A DNA stretch of 64,000 nt, taken from NCBI GenBank assembly GCA_018389105.1, contig JACATO010000121.1:1311501-1375500 (forward strand), given 5' to 3'. Of the stretch, positions 42,501-57,500 are shown in pieces. The first letter of the stretch is position 1; each line of letters opens with the position of its first letter. The DNA comes from Nautilus pompilius (taxonomy: Eukaryota > Mollusca > Cephalopoda > Nautilida > Nautilidae). The notes beneath the pieces were generated by a model. It saw nothing but the letters and a program-made list of their open reading frames with translations. It ran no database searches and was not told where the DNA came from. Made by a program: the position numbers and the translations under genes.

Positions 42501-45500
42501 GATTAATCCTAGATCCAGTGTAAAAACAAAATGGTACTCAAAAACAGTAAAAGCAGAAAAAACAGTTAATATTTATCAGGAAAAACAATTATTCCTTTAA
42601 CATTTAATCATAACTTGTTACAAAATCTTTGTTTTTAAACTTTCATGACACCAGACTATTTCTTGTTGCTAACTTCAAACCTAATATACTCAGCATTTGA
42701 CAAAGGTGATTGGACTAATGTTTTATATCTATATCTTGCTTAAATATTCCACTTTGCAAATACATAATAAATCTCAAGAATCTTCATTCCAAATGACCAA
42801 AGTTTAGCCATAAATATGTAAAAGTTTTATACTAACAGTTTAAAGAGGTTAAAATACCCTACCAATAATGACATACTTGCATTTCAAGTTCCACTCATTA
42901 CAAAGATCTGCTGGGACAATGACAGGAGAAATGCAATACATTTCATAATGGCTCCATGCCCCCCCCCTTTTAAAGCAAAAACAAGCTTTAATTCAGACAA
43001 CTTTAAAAGTTGGAGTTTCTAAGCATTCCCTAGCAACCATTTATATCTATGTTCTGAAATTAGTTACTCTATTTAAAAAGAATCCCTACTGCTGATTAAG
43101 TCAGAACAGAAAGGCTTTTAAAAGTATATATTACAGTAAAAAAACAAACAAAAACAAAACAGACATCCTAATAAACAAATTACATTTTTGGTGCTGCCTA
43201 TTAAAAATTTTAAAAAAAGTTTAATGGAAGCATCAGGGGAGTAAACAGTTGTCAATTTTATTATCAAACTATAAGAAATAAAATGACACAGTCAGAATGA
43301 GTCAGCCACAAAAGGCAGAGATGCAGTGCTTGCTCACCTACACCAGCTTACTGGCATACAGTGCTGCTAGTTCAAACAGGCTCTTTCATGAAGGAAAGAG
43401 TCATGCATCAGGTAATACCTTCCCTGCTGACCTTTTCTTAACTTCTACCCCTTCACCAACCTGCCTAGCACTGGTCCTGACATGAGCTAGGGTAAATCAG
43501 CTTAGTTCCAAACTATCCAACATTAAAAGCATGATAATACAAAACTTTCTCAGGACTCTGCAAAATCCTGTCAGCACATAAAATAACAAACCAATGACCA
43601 AACTAAAACTTTTCTATTCACCAACTGCAATATTTAAGAATGCAAATCTGCTAAAGGTAAATTAATACTTTTTGTTTTTTGATCTTATGCATTACCTTCT
43701 ACAGAATGCTCAGAATAAAATGAAGACCTATACACAGAAAGTGACTTGTGGTTAACTAGTGTTACCTGATCAAATAGGAGTCTAAGCTGTCTTTCTGATT
43801 CACCAACCCACTTACTCAGACAGTCAGCACCTTTTCGCATAAAAAAGGCCACCCTGCGGTCGTCTTTGCTACATTCATTGGCTAATGCTCTAGCTACTAG
43901 CGTTTTTCCTGTACCTGAAATAAAATAAGCAATACTTGAATAATGTATTCCTCAACTTGTAAAAACTTTAAACCACAAAAGAAAATAAATTGATAAATTA
44001 TTTTTATTATACATAAGTCGTCTAAGGGAAAAATAAAATTTGATGGTATTAAAATTAGTCAGAAACAGATGTTAATAGTAAAGATATAAGAATATTCTTA
44101 GTCTAAAATGTTTTCATAAGATGTAGCAGCTTGAAATAAAATCAAAATCTTTACTTCAGGCCAGGAAGATATGATACTGTAGTATAATGCAAAGGTTGTA
44201 GAGTAAGTAGCTCCTTATTACTTGAAAATACGGTGTTCTATTTATCTTGAGACCAGGTAAACGCTCATTTATACGAAAATGAGACTTTTTTTATAACTAT
44301 TTATCACTTGGTTCAGATTTACTTAAAAAAATATCTGAAAGGAATAATTTTTTTCCATCTGGTTTACTTGCTCAGGACACCAAACTAACACATTATCCAT
44401 TGAAGTCAGTGTCCACATCATGTCTTCATCTTTGTCGCACTTTGAAGGGAAACACATTCGAGTCTTTATGAAGCATGCAGTCAGCAATTGTTCACATGTG
44501 CTTCTTTAGAGCCACAGATTCCCACATAAATCTCTCAATGCATCGCATAACAATGATTACTGGGATCTCTGCTGAAATTCTTCTGAAAACTCATTATGCC
44601 TAAACTATATAGTGGTTCTCAACCTTTTTTGCCCTAGGCTCCACTTTTATTTTACAAAAAAGCATATGCCCCACCATTAGCAGAAAAAGATTTCAATTTC
44701 AAAAGTTTTAATTAAATGATTTTATTTTACTTGCAATTGTATCTCAATGCATTTAAGATATTGAATGAACCGGAAGACATATTTCATATTCAGCTACTAC
44801 TTCAATATGTCAACTATCTCAAATGCATTCAACGATTGTTGTCAGTGGGAACCTTGCCCCTGATGCTGGCTGCAGATTTTTTTTTATTTGGGGAGCTAAT
44901 TTTGTAAGTTTCAAACTTAAATCTCCATGTTTTGTAATTTCCAGTCAATTTCTCTTAGCTAGTAGTAAATCACTAACAGCACTGAAGCCACATTCAACTA
45001 AATATGATGATGGAAAATGTATCAATAGTTCCCTTGGATTCATCATATTGCAACTCAGATAACTCCTGTGGTATTGCACCGGGACTTCAGATAAGTTCAC
45101 CAGCGTGGTTGAGTTAACCAAGAGGGAAAATCATTGGCTTTTAAATCACAAAATCTATCATTGAAGTCAGTAACTAACATTTTCAAATGGTCAACAATGA
45201 CTTTTGTAGCACCATTAGTTACCTCACACTTATTTAACCAATAGAAGTGACTGAAATTTCTTGCAGAAATATTCCTCTGGCATAATTCTAGAAGTGCTGT
45301 GAATCCAAATATCCTTGTTTTTGCATCATCGAGTGTCATATTTGCTCCTTGGAGCTGCTTGTTCAATGTACTTAGTTTTCCAAAAATGTCTGTTAATTAA
45401 CTCACATGAGCTTTTCCATCAGTTGTTAACAGGGGCTTCATTTCAGGTCTGTCTTTCAAAAACTCGCCGAGGAGATCAAACAGTTCCATAAACATTTTTA

Positions 45501-48500
45501 AGCAGTTTCCCCCTTGACAACCACCTTACTTTACTGTGAAGCATTAATCTCACATATTCTGCATTTTTATCAACACAAAACTGCTTAAACAGACATTCAC
45601 ATTTGGCATTGGCTTTGACGGCACTGATACACTTGATCACAGCATGGAGTATTTCGTGTAAAATAGGGGAAATTTTCTTGGCAACTAAGTTTTCTCGATG
45701 GACAACACAATGCACAACTGTCATGTTTGTATTTTCCTCCTTCATTAATTTTAAACATCCTGTTTTTTTACCCATCATAGCAGGTGCCCCATCTGCAGCA
45801 CAAGATACAATGTTTTCTTTTGGTATTTCATTTTCATCCAAATAATTTTTGAGCTGCTGTAGATATCAGCTGTGTAGTAGTAGTTTCTAATGATTCACAA
45901 AACAATCTCTCTTCTTTAAACTCTTCCTGATCAATATCTCACGTATGTCAATAACAGAGCCTCAATGTCACGTATGGTAGATTCATCCATTTGTATTGAG
46001 AACTTTCATGATTTCAACTTCTCAATAAGTTGTTTTTCAACATCTTGACCCATATCATCTATGCTGTTGCAGACAGTACCATTACTCAATGGCATTGCTC
46101 GGACATCTTTATCATCCATTTGCAGAACCGTTTTGAGAAACATTGATATTGTGGGTTTAATCAGTTCCTCCCCAATCATATGATTCTTTCCATGTTTTGC
46201 TATCAAGAGAGAAATTTCATAGCTGGCTTCAAGGGTACAATTTAGGGCCGTAGTTTGCACAGCAAATAATGAAGTGATTTTTTATCTATTTTCAAACTTA
46301 TCTCTCAGTGATTTAAAATATTCCAATTTTGAAATGACATGGTTAGGATGTTGTACCCTCAAATGAGCTTCAAGATGGCCTACTTTCATAGATTCATTTG
46401 TCAAAGTATGTTGGCATAATAGGCAAAAAGGTGCACGTTCATCATGTACAGCAAGTATAAACTCCATTGAGTACTGACAAACTTTTTGCTTGCTTGGTTT
46501 GCTTATTTTGAATAATATGGGTTAAGAAAATCTGTGAAAATGACGAGGGATTGCAATTAGTAATGTACTGTACAGAATGTATAAATCTGCTAATCCTATA
46601 GTTGGAGCAAAAACATGTTATGAAAATAAAATGCATAAACTGATTTTACTTGAAAGTTACCACAATTGTGTTATACTGATAGTGTTGGCAAATCACGTCT
46701 TTCACACCAACTGTTGCGTTTCTCAGTAAAGTGATCTCATCATAACAGTGGCAACAGAAACTTTATTTATAATATTAACAACATTTCAACAATGAAAACA
46801 AATCCAAACTAGGAGTTTGTAATCTCTATAACTAATTAAAACTTACCTTCAGTTAAACCGCCAAGTAACAACTGATACCCATTAGTGATTCAACTGTGGA
46901 AGCTGCACTCAAAACAGAAACTGAACTGACAGCTCAGGCAGAACTATCCATATTTATATCCAATCAACGAACTCTATAGAAAACTCCAGAAACACGTGAC
47001 ACTCACGAGCCAATAACAATTTAATAATTCAACATCCTTGAACTTCCCTCATGCCACATTGAGTCATCAAACTTTGTAGTGGACAGAGCTGTGGGTTTGA
47101 GTGTGGAGTGGTCCCTGGCAATTGTGACTCCTTTGTGGCAGCCCTTTTTGTACCCTGCTCAGCCTTCTGAAAACAATAGACTTGGCAGGAATGGGCCATG
47201 TCAGGCACCCAGCTGTTCATGATGGAATGTCTGCATATTGTGGGCACCCAGCTGGTCCACATACTGGCCTCTGGGAGTGTATGCTGCCACTGAGAGAATG
47301 AATGGACAAGATTATGTAACAGTGGCAACTGTTTCCTGTATCTACACTTTCCATAACACCAACATAAGTTTATTTTTCAAACCAACTTTTTAATTACTTC
47401 CTAAAATATTCTTATAATTCACTAAAAGATTCTTAACCCCACACCCACCAAAATATTCCTATACCCCACCTTGAGAATCACTGCTATAGAGCAACTCTGA
47501 AAACAGTTTTACTACCTTTATCTGATGCTGCAGATTCCAGGGTTCCAGGATAAACAATTTGCCACTCAAACATAACTATTGTACTGTACACTTCAGTTTA
47601 CTATAAAATGCCACTTCAATGGTCTCAAGATAAATATAACACCTTGTACAAATTAGAAAGATTCTTTAGTTCTTTTAAAAATGTGTTACAGAAAAAAAAT
47701 ATACCTGGAGGACCATAAAATAGCACCCCTCTTGGTGGTGAGATCTTAAAACGGTCAAACACTTCTGGGTACAGCAGTGGAAATACTATCATTTCCTTCA
47801 AGGCACGCAGGTGCTTCCCCAGACCACCAATGCTTTCAAAAGTCACCTAAAATGGAATGTTAAAAAGTATACAGAAACCGTTCTAGAATCTAGATAGTGT
47901 ATTTCTGCAGATTGTTTTGATATGCCATATAAATGACAAGTCTTAGTGTATACGAGGTCTGTCCAAAAAGAAACTGAACTTTTTAAAAAACAATTTATTG
48001 CTTTACTTACAATTTAATCAGACTTATCTCCTTCAAAATATTTCCCTCTGATACACCGCTCCCAACGGTTTTTCCAGTTTTGGAACGCATCCTGGAACGC
48101 GTTTTCAGGGATAGTCGGCAGTTCTCATAGCGAATTTTCTTCGATCTCTTCTATCGTCTGAAATCAGTGACCTTTCAGGGTGGATTTCAACTTTGGGAAC
48201 AAAAAAAAATCCGCAGGGGCCAAATCCAGAAAGTAGGGCGGCTTGGGCAGGGGGGCAATAGTCGTGTCGTGCTTTGCCAAAAAGTCACAGATAAGGAGTG
48301 ACGCATGAGCGGGTGTGTTGCCGTGGTGCAGCATCCAAGTTTTGTTTGTCCATGCCTCAGGCCTCCTCCTTCACATTGCCTCTCTCAACCACCTCAAGAC
48401 ATCCAAGTAAAACTCTTTATTGATTGTCTGACCATGTGGAACAAACTCATGATGAATGACGCCCTTCCAATCAAAAAAAAACGATCAACATCACCTTCAC

Positions 48501-51500
48501 ATTTGAGCAACTCTGACATGCTTTTTTTGGTTGTGGCGACGATTGCCTTTTTGTTTCGACATCATAACCATACACCCACGTTTCGTCACCTGTTATGACA
48601 CTTTTCAGAAAGCTTTCATCAGCAGTCGAATGATCAAAGAGCTCCTGACTGACTGTGACTCAGTTCTCTTTTTGTTCATCTGTCAGCAGACGTGGCACAA
48701 ATTTTGCGGCTACACAATGCATATTCAATTTTTCTTTTAAAATCATGTAGCACAAACATTTACAGATGCCAACTTCAGAAACTTCATGGACAGTCAGGCA
48801 ATGATTTACATGGATCACAGCACACACTTTCTCAATGTGATCGTCGTCCGTTGTATTGGAAGGTTGTCCAGATTTGGGATTGTCTTCGGTGGATGTTCTT
48901 CCAGATTTGAAACGCTGGTACCACTTGTGACATTGCGTACAGCTCAAACAATCCCCCTCTAGGCCTGTTACAACATTAGAAAATTCTCCTAAAAGTTTTT
49001 CCCAATTTGAAACAAAATTTCACACAAACACGTTGCTCTTCAAGATCCTTCATTGTTCAACTTGCGACAAATCGCCAAGTGCGCTAAACATATGTTCACT
49101 CTAGCACGTGTAGATCGAAGACTAACTGACATGGTGTGATGCAGCTATTATTAGACTGAAGGTCAAGATCACCGATACACAGCACTGCAGTCGTGAACCG
49201 GCTAGTTGGGGCACTGTTTTAAAAGTTCGGGTTTTTTTGGGCAGACCTCATAGTATGAGTTTCACTTTACAGGCTTGGCAATGTAACAAAATTACTTAGA
49301 AAATTCAAATTATTATATTTAAACTGTAATCATTACAGTCACAGAAAAATCACTAAAAAGCCTGATGCACAATATGAAAGTTTACGTATATGGTAGTTTA
49401 AAATAAATGAGAAAAAATAGTTGGTGACTTGTGTAAATCCAACCAGCTTGTAGTTTATCACTCAATTTTTCCTGTAAGTACTAAACAAAATGACAGTAGT
49501 AAAATAAATTGAGAAAAGTAGTCATATTATATTAGTTATGGCTTGATAATTTTTTTATAGGAACAAGCATTCTCTACTCTCTTGTTGGAAAAAGTGTCAA
49601 CAAAATACCAGTCTTTATCCAGATTAAGTCACAACAAAGTCCATATCATAACATAGTAAAAATTGGCAGGTTCAAAGTGAGCAATCACAAAACAAAATAA
49701 TCTTACTCAATTATATTATTGTGCCTTAGATTATTAACTTGCTGTCTTTTTTTTTAGAATTTTTATCAATGCAAAAAAATTAAGAAAAATGTGTAGTTGT
49801 ATTATTTCAGCATTATGCATTGAGACTTCTGTAGAATTCCAACTGAAATTGGATATTTCCTTTTTTATAAGTACTAGCCAATATGGCCAAGATGGCAACA
49901 ATTTCAACACTTTTAAAAATATATAAAGCAAGTAACTTTCATTGTTTTTGTCAAAAAATTTTAATTTCTGCTTATTATAATTTACTTGTCAGTTTAGATT
50001 TCAGTTCATACACACATTTCCAGCCAAAGTTAATTCATTCCTTTTTTGGTTTGTTGTTGGTGTTATAAATAGTTCACACAAGGCTAGGACCTTCTGCGTA
50101 CAAATAAAATTTTTTTGTACAAGTTGGCAGGTATGTTGACTTAGATAAACTTTTCAAGAGATTTGAAAATGCTGCTCCAACTAATATTACAAAAATAAAC
50201 TTAAATTAGTTTTTTTAAAAAAAAAATACCAGTATTCATATGCATGAACAAACATAGCTTCCCTTTTGTCTGTGGGAAAATATAGTCTTATGATAGTACA
50301 AATTTTATATCAATGCATATGAACGACCCCTTTCTCCATTTGTAAAAATCAACTTACTGACTTATCAATGGTCATTGGATTAACATCTGCCAAACTGGAT
50401 CCTATTCGCACTCTGTCTCTTATACAACCTACTGCAATATCTTTTGCAGTAAAATTCATTGGCAAACATCTGAAGAAAATAAACGTTTAACCCTTTCAGT
50501 GCTTAATTAAATTTCAGGCTGGAAAACTTCAATTATCCACCAAAAATGAAATTATGAATTTGATCAGAGAAGTTGCAGGACTTTCAAAGACGTGTGGATA
50601 TTCCCGCTCATCACAATAGAGAGAAAAGGTCTTTTTGAAGCTGTGGAGTAAATCTGCTACTAGCATCAGATGGTTATAAATGACAAAGCAGACGTATCCA
50701 CTTTCAGCCAGAGCATAAATCCTTTATGTAAGTAAAACCCAATAAATTTTCAAATCACCTTTATTAATAACCACTGCTATTATTTCATTCTTGATTTTAA
50801 ACTTGCAGCCTCAGCTTACTGAATAAGAGGATTTTTTAATTTACCTTTTTTTTTTACAGATAAAACTACTTTCCTCAGTAGCAGCTAATTTTTCCACAAC
50901 CAAACAGTATAAATATTTTTAATAATTGTTTTAAAAATTCTTTCATGCAAATTCACTCTACTTTAAGCATTTCTGTTTGTGTTTACACAAATTAAAGATA
51001 TAATCATTAATATATGTTCAAATGATGAAATAAAAAAATTTCTTGCAACTATTTTCCTTAAAAAAGATAAGCTTTAAATCCTAGCTTTAGCAGGTAAAAC
51101 CCTGCACTAAAGATGAAGACCCTGAGTTGACATGGTTACAGACTTTAGCATTTTTAACAAGGACATACTTTAAAATTGCAGAGCAGAGTCAGACCGATAT
51201 AGCAGTGATCTTATATTCATAAAACTGTTTCTCTCATAAAAACAAACATTCTTAAACAATAGCTAATAACTGGCCATTCATTTTCAGAACTTCCAATAAA
51301 CTCATTTTAAATTTTAAAAGTTTCTTAACATTAATGCAGAAGGCGTATGCAATGGCAGCTACTTATGGCAGACAAACATACATTTGGCTTAGAGCATTGT
51401 ATTTTAACATTCCATACTAAAGTGCAGGAATATTAAAGTCCTGACAGTCCAAGTACCTCTCACTCAACCTCAGAAGAAAAAAAAACAGTATATTAGAAGA

Positions 51501-54500
51501 AAAATAGCAATTAGTACCAAACCACCTTTAAAATGTGGACAAATGAGGATTAGAACGTAGCACACCTGTTTCGCGCTCTCGCCATGCTTTTGGACTTTCG
51601 TCTCTCAAATCTTCTTTCATCATCACTACTAGAGTCCCCACTTGATGAGGTAGAAGAGCTGCCATGAAATGCTGTACGTCTTAAAAAGAAACAGAAATGC
51701 TAATTTAATCTTTCATTTTTAAAAAAAAATGCTTTACATCTGGCAATATTATAAAAGAATAATGCAACATTAGGTCAGTAGATGTTTTAACAAAAGTAGT
51801 TCTTTAACAATTTTTTTTTAAAACTGCCAAAAATCTTAATTTATTATATGTAAAAAGTATCTATTTTATAACAGATCATGAATGCTGTAAAATATTAAAT
51901 TATTTGTAGATTCAAAAATATTAACATTTGGTAACATTTATTTTCCATACTCTTTACTTCAAATTAAAGCACTAAGAGAAATACGGCAAGGGACTGATTC
52001 AAAATTGTAGCAGCTAGAAATAATTTCCAGAAATAAAATTGAGTATACTGAGGGTAGGGCAAGAAAATTATGTAGCTGAGGCAATTCTTACAATATTTAG
52101 AGGCCAAAACAGTAGTTAAGTTTGGTTTTTTAAACCGTTTTTAGATTATACAACTTGTTGGCAAAGTATTCTTAAGATTTTTTAAAATATAACCCCAGGG
52201 TTCAAAGTTCTGGTAAAATCTTATGCAAACACAAAGTTATATGATTTCAACTAATTATCTACCTGGCAGATAAAATTACTGCCAACATTTTTTTTTTTTT
52301 TTTAGCTATTTTCTTTTTCTAAGGATCAGTTAAATAACTGGAACAGCATCTTCAACAGATGCCCTGCAGCAGTAGCAAAGGGGGTGAACTGGTTTAACTA
52401 GGATTGTAATCTAACCAATGGATTAAAGTTAGATTACATTTGCTAATGGTGCCAAAATTATGCTAAAAATATATAAAATATCTTATTTAATTTATATATT
52501 TGAGTTTTAAATTTTGAAAAAATTATAAATTTTCTTAAATTCTCCACACGTTTTTTTCTGATGTGACAATTTTGTTAATACATAGATATTGGTAAAGAAC
52601 CCTCAACAGTACATGTAGAATAATATGAAACAAAGAAGAAAACTATCATTTTCTTTATTTACTTTTTAAAGATATTCATAATAAATTCATATTAAAATTT
52701 AAATTGCCTGTCTTTTCTAGACAAAAGTCTACAGAAAAAATAATCCTTTTGTCAAACCCAATTAAATGCAGAATCACAAAGTATTTTTTTATATCTGCAT
52801 AGCCATCTCTGGTGTTGAGTGTGTTAGACTCAAAAACACTCACCGAAATTTATTACTTCTGTGAGCTGGTGATCTGTATGTCTTATGGTTGTCCCTATGT
52901 CCAGATGATCTAGGAGATGATGCATCACAGTATAATGACTGAGTTCTAGTTCTCTTTTGGATGGGTTCTATAATAGCAATTGATAAATTATCACCCACCT
53001 CTTGATAATTAGTTTTTGAGCAGAATTTCAGCTTCAAATTTTTTTTTATAACAGGTCTGTTGTGCAAAAACAAAAGTCAATGGTAATACTTGAAAGTTGG
53101 TAGTAACAGAAAGAATGATTCAAATCAGAGAAATTTAAGATAAGTACTTGGGGCTCAATCATTCATTCTCTCAAAAATAATTCATTCAGAATAATAAAAA
53201 CTGGCTAAAGTAAAATTAATGCTGATATTAAATGAAAAGCATAAGCAGAATTTGAAATTAATTTTTCAATAAATGGAAAAGTACTATATTGGTTTTAATT
53301 TCTGCCCACATGTTAAAACTAATCATAATTTGAAAGTTGGGGCAGACAATTATTTGGGCCATTATTTGGGCCAAAAGGGAAAAAAAATCAATCTGGTAGT
53401 GACTGAAAATTAAAACTAAACAGCTTTATGATTGGCAAAAATCAATCTACTGTTATGTAGAAAGTAAACTATAAGAATATTTCTGAAGGACAATACACAA
53501 GTCAAGTAACATTGAACATACATGACAGATAGCATAGATATTTGTAATGAAACAACAAAGAAATTTTACCACAATCGCATTGTCAGTGACAGAAAGAAGT
53601 AGAAAACTATCACAAACATGTAATCCTAAAGAGAGACTGTCCTGGAGATGCTGTCTCTAGTAAGAGGAAAAATAAAAGGAAAATAAACACAAAAAGACAC
53701 AAATCAGCTGCACTTAATTTTACAGTTTTATCACTGATTCTAGCTTCACTGAATCAGTTTTCATTATGGCACTTTTGTTCTAGTTGTTCATCTCGATGTT
53801 GTGTCTAGTTCTAATACTGCACCTGACAATCCTGCAAACTTCAATTCATTATTGTCCAAATTGAAATCCATGTTCCACATCATCTGCACAAAGTAATGGA
53901 TATACCAGTCTTCTTGTAACTTTTCCTGATCTCTTCAAATGAGGAATACCATGCATCCTTGATCCACTGAAGGCAGCATGGCTCTGCTATTCTCATGTAT
54001 GTGCCCTTTGTTTAAAAGTGTTGAACTTTATATTGAGGCAGTTTATGCACAATTCTTTTGTCTCATAGCAATAAAATACCAATTCATCCATTTGCAAAAT
54101 CATCCATCAGTTGCATGGAAATCTGCAGCCAGTAAAGATAAACGTTTGCCATACCTAGAGTTTCATGTGTTTTCCTGCCATCAGAAGTGCTATAACAACA
54201 TTCAGAAAACTAGTTAAGTTGTTGATTTATCCATCACTAGGTGGCCACTTTATCTTGGATAGGTTTGTGATCAATCTTCCCTTATCAGCTTACTGAATCC
54301 ATTCTATTATTTTATTTTTTTTTTGCCATATTTCAATTTCCTTGCTTCCTTCCTTACTAATTGTTGTAGATTTTGAAAAGTTTCAACTTTCTAGCTTGAA
54401 TTCGATCATGTAACTTGTCATCTTTGGCACTGTAACTCTTCTACAAATGCAACACACAAAGCATGCTACAATAATTTCAAATGAATGACTTGTTTCAGTC

Positions 54501-57500
54501 ATTGGTGTTACAGTAGAAAGATCTAATATTGGAAAAAGCTCAGCAAACGATGATTTGATTCAACCACTGTTGTCACTTAAAAATGCACTGTCAAATGATT
54601 AACGATGCAACAATCAGATGACCAAACAGGGAACACTTTACAAAGTATTGACAAAAATTTTTTAAAGAGCAGCAGCAGATATGATGAATAAAAAATCTGT
54701 TTATCACTAGCACAGCAGATCTTTCAATGGAAAAAAAAAAAAAGAAGCCTGAAGTAGGCTGCAACTGAGTTGAACTGAAATGGCCGTTTTTCATCATCTC
54801 TACAAAGTAAATTCTTTGACATATTTATGTGCCTAAATATTTCAAAAGGTGTGTGTGTTTATTAGAGCATTGGCAACCATTAGAACCAATACAGTATTTG
54901 GACAGCCAGTGGTCGTTTTTGGAAGTCTTACCTATAGGTGGGGCTTCAAACAGTTGAGTTCGTGGTTTGTGTTCCCTGAGAAAATATGAGCGTTGTGGGG
55001 GTTGCTGTTCTTCTTCATCTTCCAATTCTCTCCCTTCCGCTTCCAAATCTGTTGTGAAAAGAATTATAGTTGTCATCTTGCAACAAGGCAAACATGTACA
55101 ATAAAGCAAATTTGAACCATCTATTATTTGCAATCTTATGGAACTTCTCAAGGCATAAATTATAGCTATTCAGTATGATCATGTTCTTCAAACTAATGTC
55201 TGAACTTTATCTTCATACAGAGAGAAACCAAATCGCCATTCAACACTTTTTTTTAGCAACTTTCAGAAATACATGTAACCATCCTAAGTCACATTAATGT
55301 AATAACTTCTGCCTACCTGAAAATATACATGGTTTTTTTTTTTTAAGTTCCTTTTTCCATACATGACTTATATTTGTCTCTATGCATGATTTTGTTCATC
55401 TATTTAAAAACAATTATAAAAAATTAATTCAATCAATAAACTATATGAAGTTTTATTAAATCCCAAATAATTTTTTTTTTTTTTTTTAAAAAAGAGGGTG
55501 TAGATATAGTCCAAAAAAGGTGTTATAGTAAATGGAGTTTTAATGTGGAAAAATTAGGTGGGATAGAGATCTTAAAATTCTCAGCAGTAGCATAACCTGA
55601 AGAAAAAAAGTGGTATTCTTAACGGTGGATTTATCCTTTAATATTTAAATCTTTCAGAAATGATTTCCTTGCAATAAAAGATAGTTATTATTATAAAAAT
55701 ATAAGAATATCAAACTATAAAAAAGCTACACACTTTTCTCCGGAATATCAAAACTGTTTGTACTCCAAGTATCTTTGCTTTTTTAAACCCACAGACTAAT
55801 AACATTGAAGCTAACTTTTGTGCCACTAAGAATGAGCTAAATAGCTCTTAGTGATGCATTTGAGATGCTGATGAAAAGCATTTTTGTCAAAGCAGAATTT
55901 TTTTTTCAACTGTTGCACCTTTACTCACCATCAGTCACATCACCGCCTGATATATGAGAAGCATCAGTGTCCTCCTCTGGTACACTTATTGAATACATTT
56001 CTCTATTCACTCTGCGTCTTGCTGTTTTAACTCTGCTATACATGTCAGTGAACTTCTGTGAAAAATAACAAACAATTAAGATCTCTTTCCTGCTGTACAT
56101 GAAAACCTGTTACTCACAAAACTTGTTTAGATTATTAATGCTGAGTAAGTTATAAACACACATTATTTAACTACAAGTCAGGATAAAAACAATGACTTAA
56201 TATTGTCATTTTAGAAAGTTATCAGCAACAAACAGTGATAAAAAAAAAAAAAAGCAAGCTTAATGGATTCAATATTTAAAATTCAACAAAGACAAAAAAA
56301 AAAACTGAATTTTTTTTAAAAGGCTTACTTATTGTATTATCAATCATTACATTATTTACCACCCATAAGTCAGTTTATCTGAAAGGTAAATTTTAACTAG
56401 TTAATGTGTAATTTCTCTAATAAAATTATACTATACATTATGTAAATCACAATCTTTGGATCTCTTGAAATAGCAAGTTAAAGAGTTAACTCACATCCTC
56501 ATGCACTTCATTATCATCAGCATTTGTCTCATTCCCATCATTCTCCTCTTGTGAAGCCTCATAATCCAAATAAGTGCTTGCAACTTTCTGCAGTATCTTC
56601 TGATCATAGGTTCCATATACTAATTTTCTTTGACGTGTACTTCTGCGGATACTTCCATAATCACCATTCATCACACTGGCATTTTTATTCGATTCTACAT
56701 GTCTCTTCTTAGATGGAGGCTTTGGTGGAGTGTCTAAAATACATTGAAAAATTTGTGCAAATGCATTTTCATCAAATCTGATACACACATATTCCAACAC
56801 TTGAAGTTTCTATGGTGCTATATAGGATGCTCCATAATTAATTCAACAGACTAAATGCTCATTCATATTTCAGGAAGATGAACTTATATCTTAATCCACA
56901 TTTATTCTACATCTTAACATGAAATACAAACATCTGTCACATCAAGGTGTAAGGCATTCAAACAACTTTTTATCATTTTTGTCCAAGCACTTCTGCAGTT
57001 AACTGCTTAAACTCAACTTTTCTGCACAGTTCATGGCTTATTTCATGCACAGCCTTAGTTACTTTTTCCTTGAATTCAGCAAGTGTGGTTTCACAACAGA
57101 ATTTCCTTCATGATATCCTCCCACCAAAAAGTCTGCAAGAGTCAAATCAAACTCTTTGGAGATCACTCAACAAAACCGTCTATCCAACCATTATTCAAGA
57201 AACTTCATCCAGCCATTGTCAGATAGATGCTTGGTTGTGGTGAAGTTCAAGGTTTACAGTCTTGCAATATCTGCAGATACAACTCACCCATTACCCTGTC
57301 CTCAAGCAAAATCAGACCAACAATGCTGCCACTCCAAATTCCTGCCCAACTCATGACACCAAGAGAGTTCAGTGATGTCTCTTGTACAACGAAGATATGA
57401 CTCCATAATGTTTGCTAACATGCCAACTTAGCTTAAACAGACTTTCATCACTTCATAGAATATCCTGCAATGTGGGGGTCAGTGGCCAAATCATGCAGAA

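Noticed and set aside
45603..45845. 80-codon plus-strand frame in the hAT element
   Set aside because: Antisense to the hAT fragment with [13 protein letters not shown].
48305..48910. Plus-strand open frames inside the 48-kb mariner
   Set aside because: They are antisense to the minus-strand transposase remnants, which carry the recognisable motifs.
52968..53073. Longer version of exon 7 using the CAACAG acceptor near 53047
   Set aside because: The frame stays open, but that acceptor needs phase 2 while exon 6 leaves phase 1; joined as such it gives a stop after two codons. The TATTATAG acceptor at 52968 fits.
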